Under the pieces are notes generated by a model that worked only from the letters and a program-made list of their open reading frames with translations, was not told the origin of the DNA and made no database searches. Of a stretch of DNA of 64,000 bases, positions 25,601-38,000 are shown in pieces. The DNA is from Dallia pectoralis (lineage: Eukaryota; Chordata; Actinopteri; Esociformes; Umbridae), in assembly GCA_029465975.1 (NCBI GenBank), contig CM055753.1, positions 3,631,795 through 3,695,794 of the forward strand, given 5' to 3'. The position numbers and the translations under genes are program-made. Every line of letters begins with the position of its first letter. The stretch's first letter is position 1.

Positions 25601-28600
25601 GCTCTTCAATGAAGACAGCCAAGTCTTCTTTCCACAGGTCCTCAGGGGACTTCCTCTGCAGCTCATTCAGATCTCCTTTCTAATGAATAACACACAGCCA
25701 GTCAGTAAATAGTGCTAGTATCCATCTGACAGGTCTATAAGGACGGTGCTAGTATCCATCTGACAGGTCTATAAGGACGGTGCTAGTATCCACCTGACAG
25801 GTCTATAAGGACGGTGCTAGTATCCATCTGACAGGTCTATAAGGACGGTGCTAGTATCCATCTGACAGGTCTATAAGGACGGAGCTAGTATCCATCTGAC
25901 AGGTCTATAAGGACGGTGCTAGTATCCATCTGACAGGTCTATAAGGACGGTGCTAGTATCCATCTGACAGGTCTATAAGGACGGTGCTAGTATCCATCTG
26001 ACAGGTCTATAAGGACGGTGCTAGTATCCATCTGACAGGTCTATAAGGACGGTGCTAGTATCCATCTGACAGGTCTATAAGGACGGTGCTAGTATCCATC
26101 TGACAGGTCTATAAGGACGGTGCTAGTATCCACCTGACAGGTCTATAAGGACGGTGCTAGTATCCATCTGACAGGTCTATAAGGACGGTGCTAGTATCCA
26201 TCTGACAGGTCTATAAGGACGGTGCTAGTATCCATCTGACAGGTCTATAAGGACGGTGCTAGTATCCATCTGACAGGTCTATAAGGACGGTGCTAGTATC
26301 CATCTGACAGGTCTATAAGGACGGTGCTAGTATCCATCTGACAGGTCTATACGTGTCTTCCCACTCTGTCTGTTAGCTGTACCTTAAGGTCCCTTTGTCT
26401 CAGCAGCTCCTCCACCTTCTCCTTGGTCAGGCACCACAGGGACATGTTGAGGATGTAGTTGAAGTTGGGTCCTGACGTAGATCCCGAGTCCACAGAGCTG
26501 TCACTGTTGTTGCCATCACGCTCGTCATCCTCCAAAGCCTGACAGGTTGACAACAGAGGAAGAGTCATGGATGGTGGTGAGGAAGGGTCCAGTGGTCTCA
26601 GCAGGGCCTGAGGAATGGAGTGACAGGACGCTAACCTTTTCCTGTGCTTTGGTCCATGCCACCACCGGGTCTGACTCGAAGCCTTTCTGTACCAGCATCC
26701 GGATCAGATCCTTCTTAGACTTGTTCTCTGACAATCACAGAAATGCACATCAGTATCCTGGCAATAAACAGGAGAGGCGCGTGGAAATATAAAAAAAAAG
26801 GTAAATCTCTTACCGATTGTGATCTTTCCTTCAATCTTCTCCAACACAAATCGCGCCTGATTGGACAGTTTGGAAGCCTCCGCCCCCAGGCTTCCGATCA
26901 GCCAATCCTTCCTCAGCTTGTAGTATTGCAACCGTAGTTCAAAGAATTCCTTGAGGATGTCCTGGACCGAATCATACCTCTTTAGACAACCCATGTGATC
27001 AAACAAGACCTGAGAAGAGGATAGAGACTCTGACTCAGTGTGACACTTACGCTGTATTCTCGCAATCCCCAATAACACAAGAAGAAATACTGATGGGACA
27101 TTAACAATATACTGTATTCTGTTGTGATAATAAACGTAACTAGGATGGAAGACAGTCTACAATACACTGAGTGTCCATGATCAGGGTCATTACAGTTGAG
27201 ATATGCATGTGGTTACCATGGAGTTGCAGGTGAGGCTGGACTGTAGCTTGAACACTTTGTGTAGTCCGGCAGCCTCGGCCTGGGCCAGCTTCTCCTCAGA
27301 CATACGGACCACAAACTTGACTGTTTGGTCTGTGTGGTACTCCTTATAGTCGTTAATCAGAGCCGGAGTCTTCTCTGTCCCCTGGAGCATGGGCTCCAGT
27401 ACAGACTCTTTATACGCCTGGGAGACAGGAATGTGAGAGGGATGGAAGATGGAGAGATGTAGAGAGAGGGGGATGGAGAGATGTAGAGAGAGGGGGATGG
27501 AGAGATGTAGAGAGAGGGGGATGGAGAGATGTAGAGAGAGGGGGATGGAGAGATGTAGGGGGATGGAGAGATGAGAGATGTAGAGAGAGGGATGGAGAGA
27601 TGTAGAGAGAGGGATGGAGAGATGTAGAGAGAGATGGAGAGATGGAGAGAGAGATGGAGAGATGTAGAGAGATGGAGAGAATTAAGTACACCAGAAAAAA
27701 TAATAATAATATTAAAACATGTCAACATTAACTCATGTATGTGTATGGGATGTGTGCTGGCCTGAGAACTGGAGTACCTGTGTCCATGTGCGAACGGGAA
27801 GCTCCGTGATCTCAATGGTGTTCTTGTCTATGACAGAGACTTCTCCACTGACCATGTACTGGTTCTGGCCCAACTCATGGATCACTCCTTTGAAGTTCTT
27901 ATAGCTGGGCAGCTTGAAGAGGAGACAGGAAGGAACATTGAACGGTTACTAATGGTACAAAAACATCTCGTTAAATCCTTATTCCAACCATTACTGATTA
28001 ATGTATTTAAATTACAAAAGAAATGGCTTCTAGCGACATGTTAAAATGTATAGAAGTATCATTCTAGAAAATCTATGTCAGTTACATTGTAAATGACAAA
28101 GGTGTTACCTTGGGCAGAGGTTCCTGTCTGACATTTACAATGTAACTGACCCAACAGAGGTGTTACCATGGGCAGAGGTTCCTGTCTGTGTGGTCAGTTA
28201 CATTGTAAATGTCAGAGGTGTTACCATGGGCAGAGGTTCCTGTCTGTGTGGTCAGTTACATTGTAAATATCAGAGGTGTTACCATGGGCGGAGGTTCCTG
28301 TCTGTGTGGTCAGTTACATTGTAAATATCAGAGGTGTTACCATGGGCAGAGGTTCCTGTCTGTGTGGTCAGTTACATTGTAAATATCAGAGGTGTTACCA
28401 TGGGCGGAGGTTCCTGTCTGTTGGGTCAGTTACATTGTAAATATCAGAGGTGTTACCATGGGCAGAGGTTCCTGTCTGTGTGGTCAGTTACATTGTAAAT
28501 GTCAGAGGTGTTACCATGGGCGGAGGTTCCTGTCTGTGTGGTCAGTTACATTGTAAATGTCAGAGGTGTTACCATGGGCAGAGGTTCCTGTCTGTTGGGT

Positions 28601-31600
28601 CAGTTACATTGTAAATATCAGAGGTGTTACCATGGGCAGAGGTTCCTGCCTGCTGAGCATTCGGATGATGTTGTGGACGATCTCTCGGTGGTCGTAGTTG
28701 GGGATCTTGCAGGCCCAGCCAGTCCCGATGCCCTCAGCCCCGTTCACCAGCACCAGGGGGATGATGGGTATGTACCACTCTGGCTCCACCTTCTGGTTGT
28801 CATCGAACAGGAACTTTAACAGGGAGGAGTCCACAGCGGGAAACAACATCTTGGCCAGGGGACTGGGGAACAGACGTTACCACATTATTAGCTAGGATAT
28901 GTTTTATGACTGGTGCTCTACGTTTTCTGTGACAGCCTGTGCGCTGGTTTGACCTCTGACCCCACATGGTGTTACCTGAGCATGGTGAAAATGTAACGAG
29001 GACTGGCAGCGTCCTTGCCCCCGTTGATGCGGGTACCAAACTGCCCCAGCGGCTGCAGAATGTTCACGTTGTTGCTGCCCACAAAGTTCTGGGCCAAGTT
29101 TACGATCGTCATCAGCAAGGATTGCTGAATGAACGCACACGCACACGCACACACAGGTTAGAGCGGTATTGTTGTGGGATGTATTATTGGTTCTTTTCTT
29201 TTTATTTCCTATTGCTCTGTCAGAGTGCAGGCACCTCTCCATGATGGTAGGCTGACATCTCAGCCACTGAACCAGCCAGCTGAGCCACCTTCACTTCCCT
29301 CTTGTCATTCCTCTTCAAACAGGTGAACAGCACCTTCCTTTGACCAGGCTTCAGACCTGCACACACACATACACACACACACACACAAAGTCAAAAGATA
29401 GCAGAAGAGTACGCACCAAGTGGGTAGCGTTCTGGTCACAACAAACTTCCAGGCGTTTTACTCCCCTTTTCAAACGTCAAACCCCATTCACAACAAACCC
29501 CAACATGGAGTTACAAAAACAGACAGCCAGTGGAGGGAGTGTTTAGGTAAGTACCGTCAACTAAGGATGGGATGGATCTCTCGTTGTCCGAGTTGGAGAA
29601 GAGGATGAGCTCTTTGTTGATGAAGTCATTGTAGGACAGGTGCTTTGTAGCCGTGCCGTACAGGTATTGCTGCATGGAGGAAGAAACAATGACAGGTGGA
29701 GATGAGATGCAAATGGATAATCATCAGTGTCACATGGAATAGCTGTGTATACGGTCTCACCGGCGTCTACGGTCTCACCGGCGTCTACGGTCTCACCGGC
29801 GTCTACGGTCTCAACCGGCGTCTACGGTCTCACCGGCGTCTACGGTCTCACCGGCGTCTACGGTCTCAACCGGCGTCTACGGTCTCACCGGCGTCTACGG
29901 TCTCACCGGCGTCTACGGTCTCAACCGGCGTCTACGGTCTCAACCGGCGTCTACGGTCTCAACCGGCGTCTACGCTCTCAACCGGCGTCTACGCTCTCAA
30001 CCGGCGTCTACGCTCTCAACCGGCGTCTACGCTCTCAACCGGCGTCTACGCTCTCAACCGGCGTCTACGCTCTCAACCGGCGTCTACGCTCTCAACCGGC
30101 GTCTACGCTCTCAACCGTGTCTACCAATTTACAATACTATGTTGTGTGCAGGTGTTGATGTAGAATGAAAGAGAATATGTAGAGTTAAAAATCACTCTGA
30201 TGCTGTCGTCTGCTAAGCCTTAGCCTCTAATCGGATTCGCATGAGGAAACCAGCTGCTTCTGGTTAATAACAGCAAATAGAGTAATTTACTGAACGTCAA
30301 CAATATAAATATGCAAATTGGTGAATATTCAGAATATTAACATTTTTATGATTTGGTTATCTGGGGGAAAACTGACTGTGTAAAAATGATCAAATGTTTG
30401 TGACTCATAGGAGCCAGCTAGAAGAGTACAGATCTGTCACACATCACAGTCCAAGTAGCTCTCAGGGCGGAGAGGTGTTTGTATGTACGTTAATAATATG
30501 TACTATTATCTTAATGTTAAATTCTCACAGTGAGCATCTCAAGAGTAAGTCAGTTCCACTCCGAGTCTCTGCTCTTACATCTACATGTGATTTGGTTAAT
30601 GTAGATAGCGTCAGTACACAGGGAACCTAGTTACTTTTTTGAAGCACATGTGTGATAGGTAGCCATTAAAGACAGCTGAAGATTTAAGATAATTAACTAT
30701 GCAGGCTAACACAGTCTGGATTTGAACCCAGATGATTTTTTCATGCATCCTCCCAGGTTATCACATGTCCCGCTCACCTCTGGCAGACCATGCATCCTCC
30801 CAGGTTATCACATGTCCCGCTCACCTCTGGCAGACCATGCATCCTCCCAGGTTATCACATGTCCCGCTCACCTCTGGCAGACCATGCATCCTCCCAGGTT
30901 ATCACATGTCCCGCTCACCTCTGGCAGACCATGCATCCTCCCAGGTTATCACATGTCCCGCTCACCTCTGGCAGACCATGCATCCTCCCAGTTTATCACA
31001 TGTCCCGCTCACCTCTGGCAGACCATGCATCCTCCCAGGTTATCACATGTCCCGCTCACCTCTGGCAGACCATGCATCCTCCCAGGTTATCACATGTCCC
31101 GCTCACCTCTGGCAGACCATGCATCCTCCCAGGTTATCACATGTCCCGCTCACCTCTGGCAGACCATGCATCCTCCCAGGTTATCACATGTCCCGCTCAC
31201 CTCTGGCAGACCATGCATCCTCCCAGGTTATCACATGTCCCGCTCACCTCTGGCAGACCATGCATCCTCCTCTGTCTCCTGTCCTCCATGAAGTTAGTGA
31301 GCCATTCTTTCCTGTCATCGGTCTTCTTCTTACTGAACGCCTGAGACAGAGAACAATGGATAAAGCATTTTTTCATGCCTACAAATGTTTATCCCGTTGC
31401 CATGGCGTAGCCATTTTCTATATAATTTTCATGATCTATGTTTTTCCAGTCACCAGGGTAATAGCTGCATCGTCCTCCGTCCCGGTGTATCTGAACATGA
31501 TCCGGTGTTTCTCCATGTCGGCAAAATACTCTTTGGCTTCCTTGCTTGTGCTGGTACCCAAACCTGGCAAACAAACAATCAGTCACTCAAACCATGTTGG

Positions 31601-34600
31601 CATTACTAAGCCAAACTAAAACATGGTATATAAGTCCGAGCACAGAAGCCAGGCTCAAAATGTCTTTAGTAATGTGAAATAGGAATGAAAAACACAAGGA
31701 ATGTATGCATCTCAAAAGTTCAATAATTCCAGCAGAATTCGTTTAGAGGATTACAGTAATCTAAAGTACAAACCTTTGTAGTACTTAATGTGCCAGGTTT
31801 TAAAGTTTTCTGTCTGTTTTTTCCATTCTTCAAATTCCGGGAGACTGTAGAAAGCATAGTCTTGCTTATTTTTGTTGACCTATAGGACAGAATTCAAGAC
31901 AGCAGCAGAGGTGTGTCAAGAAAATGGAACGGATGAGTAGCTCATCTGATAGAACATGGTCGCAGAAAGTGAGAGTGAACAATATGGGCACAGCTGCTCC
32001 AGTGTATAAATCTGACTTGGAGTCAGGTGTAGGAGTGGATCTTGCAAAATATTAAACGTCACAAGATTTCTTATCCAGCTGAAAAGTGTGAGGGTGAAAT
32101 TTCATAAAAGCAGTCCAGTGATATTATATAGGGATGCACCGAATATTCGGCCACCGAAAATTTTCGGCCGAAAATGGCCCAAAAGGGCATTTTCGGTTTT
32201 CGGCCGAAATACTTTTATCACCGAAACAATACGGCCGAAATATTTTGTGATCTATTCGGATCCTCTGCACTTCATCGCGACTGTACTTGATCCGCGTTAT
32301 AAAGACCATTACTTGGATGCAGAAATAAAGCAGCGCGCACGAGAAATGATCCAGGCGGCTATGGATGCGGAGAACCCGCGTGGAGACGGAGAAATAGCGC
32401 ACCGAGCAGTAGGGCACGGAGCAGCAGCGCACGGAGATCAGAGCGCAGAAAAAAAGACTCGTCTCTCTGCACTAGATGAGGGGCATGCACCCTCGTTGTC
32501 TGATATGTTCAGTGAAATCCTGCAAGAAAGTGCCTCACATGGGCGTCGGTTTAGGGGGGGACACTGGGGACATGTCCCCAACAACATTTTAACATGACTA
32601 AATTGTCCCCACTAATATTTTAGCGAACTCCGTTATGAGTTTGTGAAGCGGTTTGGGTCAATTCCGACCGCAGAGCCGGTACGGTACTAGAAACGCCGTA
32701 ATTTGATTGGCTAAAAAACCTAGGGGAGGGGAGTTATCTGACACGCTATAAGTACACAGGAGAGTGACTGAAGACTACGGTAAAGTTACCAGTGCTTTCT
32801 GTTAATACATACCCCATATGTTAGAATCTTGCAGTCACAATAAACAGTGGAAATGTTTCCTGTGTATATTTTGCTTATGTAATGTGGCCTATTTGGGATA
32901 TCCCATTAGTAGGGGCGGAGTAGTGGCACCACCAGGGTCGCTACAATATATTGAATCTGACAAACAGCATTACCATCTAAAAGCAACAGGCTATTGTCTC
33001 AACTAAACGCAAAAATAATCACATTCTCAGTAAAAGTTCACTTGCCGGATGGGGGGGGAGAGATGTCCCCACCGAAGCTGAGACCAAACCTACGCCCTTG
33101 GTGGCTCATATCCATAAATGCAATGGTACTAATAATTGGCATAATTTATTTCGGTGTTTCGGTTTTCGGTCTTGGTTTCCTCTTTTTCGGTTTTCGGTTT
33201 CGGCCAAGAATTTTCATTTCGGTGCATCCCTAATATTATACCTTGCTGTTTTTTTTTTAGGTTTAATTTGTGGAATGGAGTTAAGTTAGAAGTTCACATA
33301 CATCCAGTCATATATTTAGTCATTTCAATTTTTTTTTGTCATAATATGGTCTCGTCTTGTGAGCTAAGTGTATTGTCACACCCCTACTCAGCAGTATGTC
33401 TGTAATAGTTCTAAACCCCTGATAATATCTCAGTCTTACTTTGACGATGGGGGTGATGAACTCCTCCAGGAAGGTGTGTTTGAGCAGGGAAGGCCAGTTG
33501 TGATGGAAGAAGTTGATCAGCAAACCCTTGATATGGGATCCATCTTGATCCTGATAAAACAAAAAAAACACAAACAAATTATTAGCATGGATCGTTATGA
33601 CATTATTTATATGGTGCCAATTCAGATTAATATTAAGAGCGTGGGATTTTGCTTTGAGCATGCATAATGTATTAAATATGTTTTAGTCATGGTATATAAA
33701 CACACCAGTCAAACGTTTGCACACCCATTCACTTTATTGGGTTCTTGTGTCCACACTTTTGACTGGTGTTGTATATAACTAAGTTTGGCCATACAAATAT
33801 AACAAACAGTGTAACGGGAAAACAAGTGTTGTTTTTTTTACACCTTAACACCTGGAAATAATACTAAAACAACGTCTGATTAGCAGTTAGCATCCTCCAA
33901 AGAATGTTAACGTAGTTGTATGGGTGAAAACATCAAGTTTGAGGAGAATACGTTTAGTATTGTAACATGGATCGTACAGTGGGTATCGATAAATATCATT
34001 TGTTTAAGGAGGTGACGTCCCCCTGCTCTGTCTAATCAACCCTCGGATGTTCCCACTGTGCTGGGGGATCTAGGGAGATCCAGAGAGCCCCAGGGGGATC
34101 CAGGGGGATCCAGGGGGATCCAGGGAGATCCAGGGGGATCCAGGGGGATCCAGAGAGCCCCAGGGGGATCCAGGGAGATCTAGGGGGATCCAGAGAGCCC
34201 CAGGGGGATCCAATGAGATCTAGGGGGATCCAAGGAGATCTAGGGGGATCCAGGGAGATCTAGGGGGTTCCAGGGAGATCTAGGGGGATCTAGAGAGCCC
34301 CAGGGGGATCCAGGGAGATCTAGGGGGATCCAGAGAGCCCCAGGGGGATCCAAGGAGATCTAGGGGGATCCAAGGAGATCTAGGGGGATCCAGGGAGATC
34401 TAGGGGGTTCCAGGGAGATCTAGGGGGATCTAGAGAGCCCCAGGGGGATCCAGGGAGATCTAGGGGGATCCAGAGAGCCCCAGGGGGATCCAGGGAGATC
34501 TAGGGGGATCCAGAGAGCCCCAGGGGGATCCAAGGAGATCTAGGGGGATCCAAGGAGATCTAGGGGGATCCAGGGAGATCTAGGGGGTTCCAGGGAGATC

Positions 34601-35036
34601 TAGGGGGATCTAGAGAGCCCCAGGGGGATCCAGGGAGATCTAGGGGGATCTAGGGGGATCCAGGGAGATCTAGGGGGATCCATGGATCGATGGCTGGGTT
34701 GGTATACTGGTGGTGCTGGTGTGACAGACACACAATCTAAGCATTGTACTTACAGTGATACTAACTAGGTAAACATTGTAAAACGGCTAATATAGTGAAG
34801 ATTATGTACAGTATAATTACAGTATAATTACAGTATAACGGTTAGAAACGAGAGGGGGTTTAACATTATCTGTCAGGTTTCTGCACGACTCATGATGACA
34901 CAAGTTAACCAACTCTCTATGACTGATCGACGTCATCATCTGTCACTTTGAAAGGTACACTTACACATCATTAAACTGCTCATTGGAGTTATATGGGAAC
35001 CATTTAACATATGACTGACTTCCCCATTGTGGACTT

Positions 35037-35077
<41 letters not shown>

Positions 35078-38000
35078 GCTGACTACTAGAACCTGAGTTG
35101 AGCGTCCAAATCAATCTAAAGGAATCTACAAAGTTTGCAGTGTCAAAATTCCAAAAGACGGCAAAAAATATATATTCATTCAATTCACTGCGATTGAACT
35201 TAAGAATTCAGTCTCTAAGTCCACCTTTCAAAACAATCCTTCATATAGATTTGGCGACGCGCTTCCATCTTTGTTACTAGTTTTTCAGAAGTGTGAAGCA
35301 TCCGTTACCCAGTAAACTGCATTTGTATAGCCATAGTTATTGTCAGAATTCAGACATCACTTAATTGATGCCCGTCAGTGGTGGGAGTGATTAGGTGTTA
35401 GACCTGATCGGTCATGATCATGATCTTGCCGTAGCGCAGTGATCTCAGAGACTCTGCGTCGTCGTAGCTCTTCTTGTACTGCAGACCCACGATCTTGATG
35501 ATGTTATTAATCTCTGCGTTCTCCATGATCTGACGGCGTAGAGGAGAAAGCATATGTTATTTTACCGATCTACCGTATCCATTATTTTCCATCGCACGCT
35601 TCCCTCCCGACTCTCACCTGCTTGTGTGTGGCCTCCCTTACGTTCAGGATCTTTCCCCTCAGCGGGAAGACACCGTAGCGATCTCGCCCGATGACACCGA
35701 GGCCTGACACAGCCAGGGACTTGGCCGAGTCCCCCTCCGTCAGGATCAGGGTGCATTCTGATGAGTGTTTACCACCTGGGGTTGGGAGAGAGGGGCTATT
35801 GAAAGCGCTGTGCAGAATGGGTTTGAACAACCTGGTGTTTCCCACAAACGGTAATAAGCTTGACAGGACCGATACGTCTAGCTCAGAGACTCATCCTTAA
35901 TGTCATTTGTCCTGAACTAGTTTCAACGTGATTTCCTGTTATACCCGCGTCATTAGCATCGTCCAGCTTGGGGATGCCTTTGATCTTGCTGTGTTTCACT
36001 GAAGAACATTTCTTGTTCAGTTGTGTCTGAGCCTTGAACTTCACCCAGTTCAGAATACTCTCCACGATCCCACAGTTGGTCGCCTGGAAACAACAGTTCA
36101 AATGGAATATGATCATTTAATTACTGTATGCAAACCGAAGACAAAAAGTCAACAGGGAACTTTAAAAGGTTGTGTCATTTTGTTATCAGCACCAGGCAAA
36201 ACCAGAAGAGGATTGTCAATCTATTGAGCCTGGCTCGCTCCTCTCTAGGCTTCTAGGCATATAGACATAAAGGCTCATAGGCTCCTAGGCATAAAGGCTT
36301 CTAGGCATAAAGGTTTCTAGGCATCTTGGCTTCTAGTTATCTAGGCATAAAGGTTTCTAGGCATCTAGTTATCTAGGCATAAAGGTTTCTAGGCATCTAG
36401 TTATCTAGGCATAAAGGTTTCTAGGCATCTAGTTATCTAGGCATAAAGGTTTCTAGGCATCTTGGCTTCTAGGCATCTTGGCTTCTAGGCATCTAGTTAT
36501 CTAGGCATAAAGGCTTCTAGGCATAAAGGTTTCTAGGCATCTTGGCTTCTAGGCATAAAGGTTTCTAGGCATCTTGGCTTCTAGTTATCTAGGCATAAAG
36601 GTTTCTAGGCATCTAGTTATCTAGGCATAAAGGTTTCTAGGCATCTTGGCTTCTAGGCATCTTTGCTTCTAGGCATCTAGTTATCTAGGCATAAAGGTTT
36701 CTAGGCATCTTGGTTTCTAGGCATCTTGGCTCCTAGGCATCTTGGTTTCTAGGCACCTCTCTCTGTACTTGTTCGTCCTAGCCACCTACTGTAAAATGTT
36801 ATTTCTTGCTATTCAGATCTATTGCTGGGTATCAGCGTAAGCACTTTGTAACAAGGGCTGATGAAGAAGACATTTTCAAAACTTATAATTTTATTTTGAT
36901 GAAGAAACAGCATTAACAAAGTAAAATCTACGTACCGCTCTGATGAACTTCTCAGAGAGCGGGCACTTGGAACCAAAGCTCTTGGTCTGCAGGGTCATGT
37001 TTTCCTTGGTCTGGGAGTCAAACGTTGGGTTCTCGATGAGAGCATTCACAAACACCCAGATGTGGTTCTTTACCTGAACGAAATAAAAATATTGGATAAC
37101 AGTTATTCTAAAACGTTACATCAGGACGCTTTTAACCAGCTCAGATACAACATAATCGTAAAGTAACAGTAACAAGTGCATAATACCATTTCTAAGACAG
37201 TCATAACTTACCTGGAACGGTTTCACTGAAACACCAGCTTTGTTCTTCTTTTTGACCACTTCTATCAGCTTTGATACAATCTGATCCACCACATAATCAA
37301 TGTGTCTGCCACCCTAAAGTAAACAAACAAGCAGTGTTAAAAATAATAACTGATAATCCCCACATAATCAATGTGTCTGCCACCCTAAAGTAAATCAAAC
37401 AAGCAGTGTTAAAATAATAACTGATAATCCACCACATAATCAATGTGTCTGCCACCCTAAAGTAAACAAACAAGCAGTGTTAAAAATAATAACTGATAAT
37501 CCACCACATAATCAATGTGTCTGCCACCCTAAAGTAAACAAACAAGCAGTGTTAAAATAATAAACAAACAAGCAGTGTTAAAATAATAACTGATAATCCA
37601 CCACATAATCAATGTGTTTCCCACCCTAAAGTAAACAAACAAGCAGTGTTAAAATAATAACTGATAATTCACCACATAATCAATGTGTCTCCCACCCTAA
37701 AGTAAACAAATAAGCAGTGTTAAAATAATAACTGATAATTCACCACATAATCAATGTGTCTCCCACCCTAAAGTAAACAAACAAGCAGTGTTAAAATAAT
37801 AACTGATAATCCACCACATAATCAATGTGTTTCCCACCCTAAAGTAAACAAACAAGCAGTGTTAAAATAATAACTGATAATTCACCACATAATCAATGTG
37901 TCTCCCACCCTAAAGTAAACAAATAAGCAGTGTTAAAATAATAACTGATAATTCACCACATAATCAATGTGTCTGCCACCCTAAAGTAAACAAACAAGCA

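Larger units (their letters stand above)
19669..26727 (-). other. TOP2B exons 25-35: C-gate end and C-terminal domain
   Basis: Exons 25-28 finish the C-gate (LLRQRDLK, KSPEDLWKEDLAVFIEELD, LPSPYGRRVIPTITQAMK). From exon 29 the protein is a divergent, charged regulatory tail: acidic runs in exon 31 (EEEDGGEDIDDDDDEADAAS), basic nuclear-localisation-type clusters (KKVKKRNPWSEDESKSESDL, KGRGRKRKQSGSEEDDFSPK), and the beta-specific end GRAKKEVKYFAESASGSDDD. The tail directs nuclear targeting and modification in vertebrate paralogues; here this is inferred by similarity. Confidence 0.9.
26814..31879 (-). other. TOP2B exons 15-24: cleavage-reunion core
   Basis: Includes KYYKGLGTSTSKEAKEYF, the winged-helix region and the catalytic tyrosine in AASPRYIFTMLS. 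By codon count this is Y837, encoded at 28995-28993, with the conserved Arg just before it. The tower/coiled-coil part follows (YIPIIPLVLVNGAEGIGTGW, LPSYKNFKGVIHELGQNQYM, EYHTDQTVKFVVRMSEEKL). The core is complete, with no frameshift or stop. Confidence 0.94.
33440..37073 (-). other. TOP2B exons 10-14: QTK loop and TOPRIM domain
   Basis: Exon 10 holds the QTK loop (Q408-K410 in FDSQTKENMTL), which senses ATP. Exons 11-12 contain KIKGIPKLDDANDAGGKHSS and the TOPRIM glutamate in LTEGDSAKSLAVSG (E493). Exons 13-14 supply the metal-binding acidic triad in MTDQDQDGSHIKGLLI (D573, D575, D577). All catalytic acidic residues expected for the Mg2+ site are present. Confidence 0.93.

Noticed and set aside
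30722..31619. 295-codon plus-strand frame
   Set aside because: It is the 47-bp array read in tandem (141-bp super-period) and runs antisense across TOP2B exons 17 and 16.
32088..32597. Frame of 169 codons as a host gene
   Set aside because: It contains a hAT transposase fragment between transposon termini with an 8-bp target duplication, so it is mobile-element sequence.
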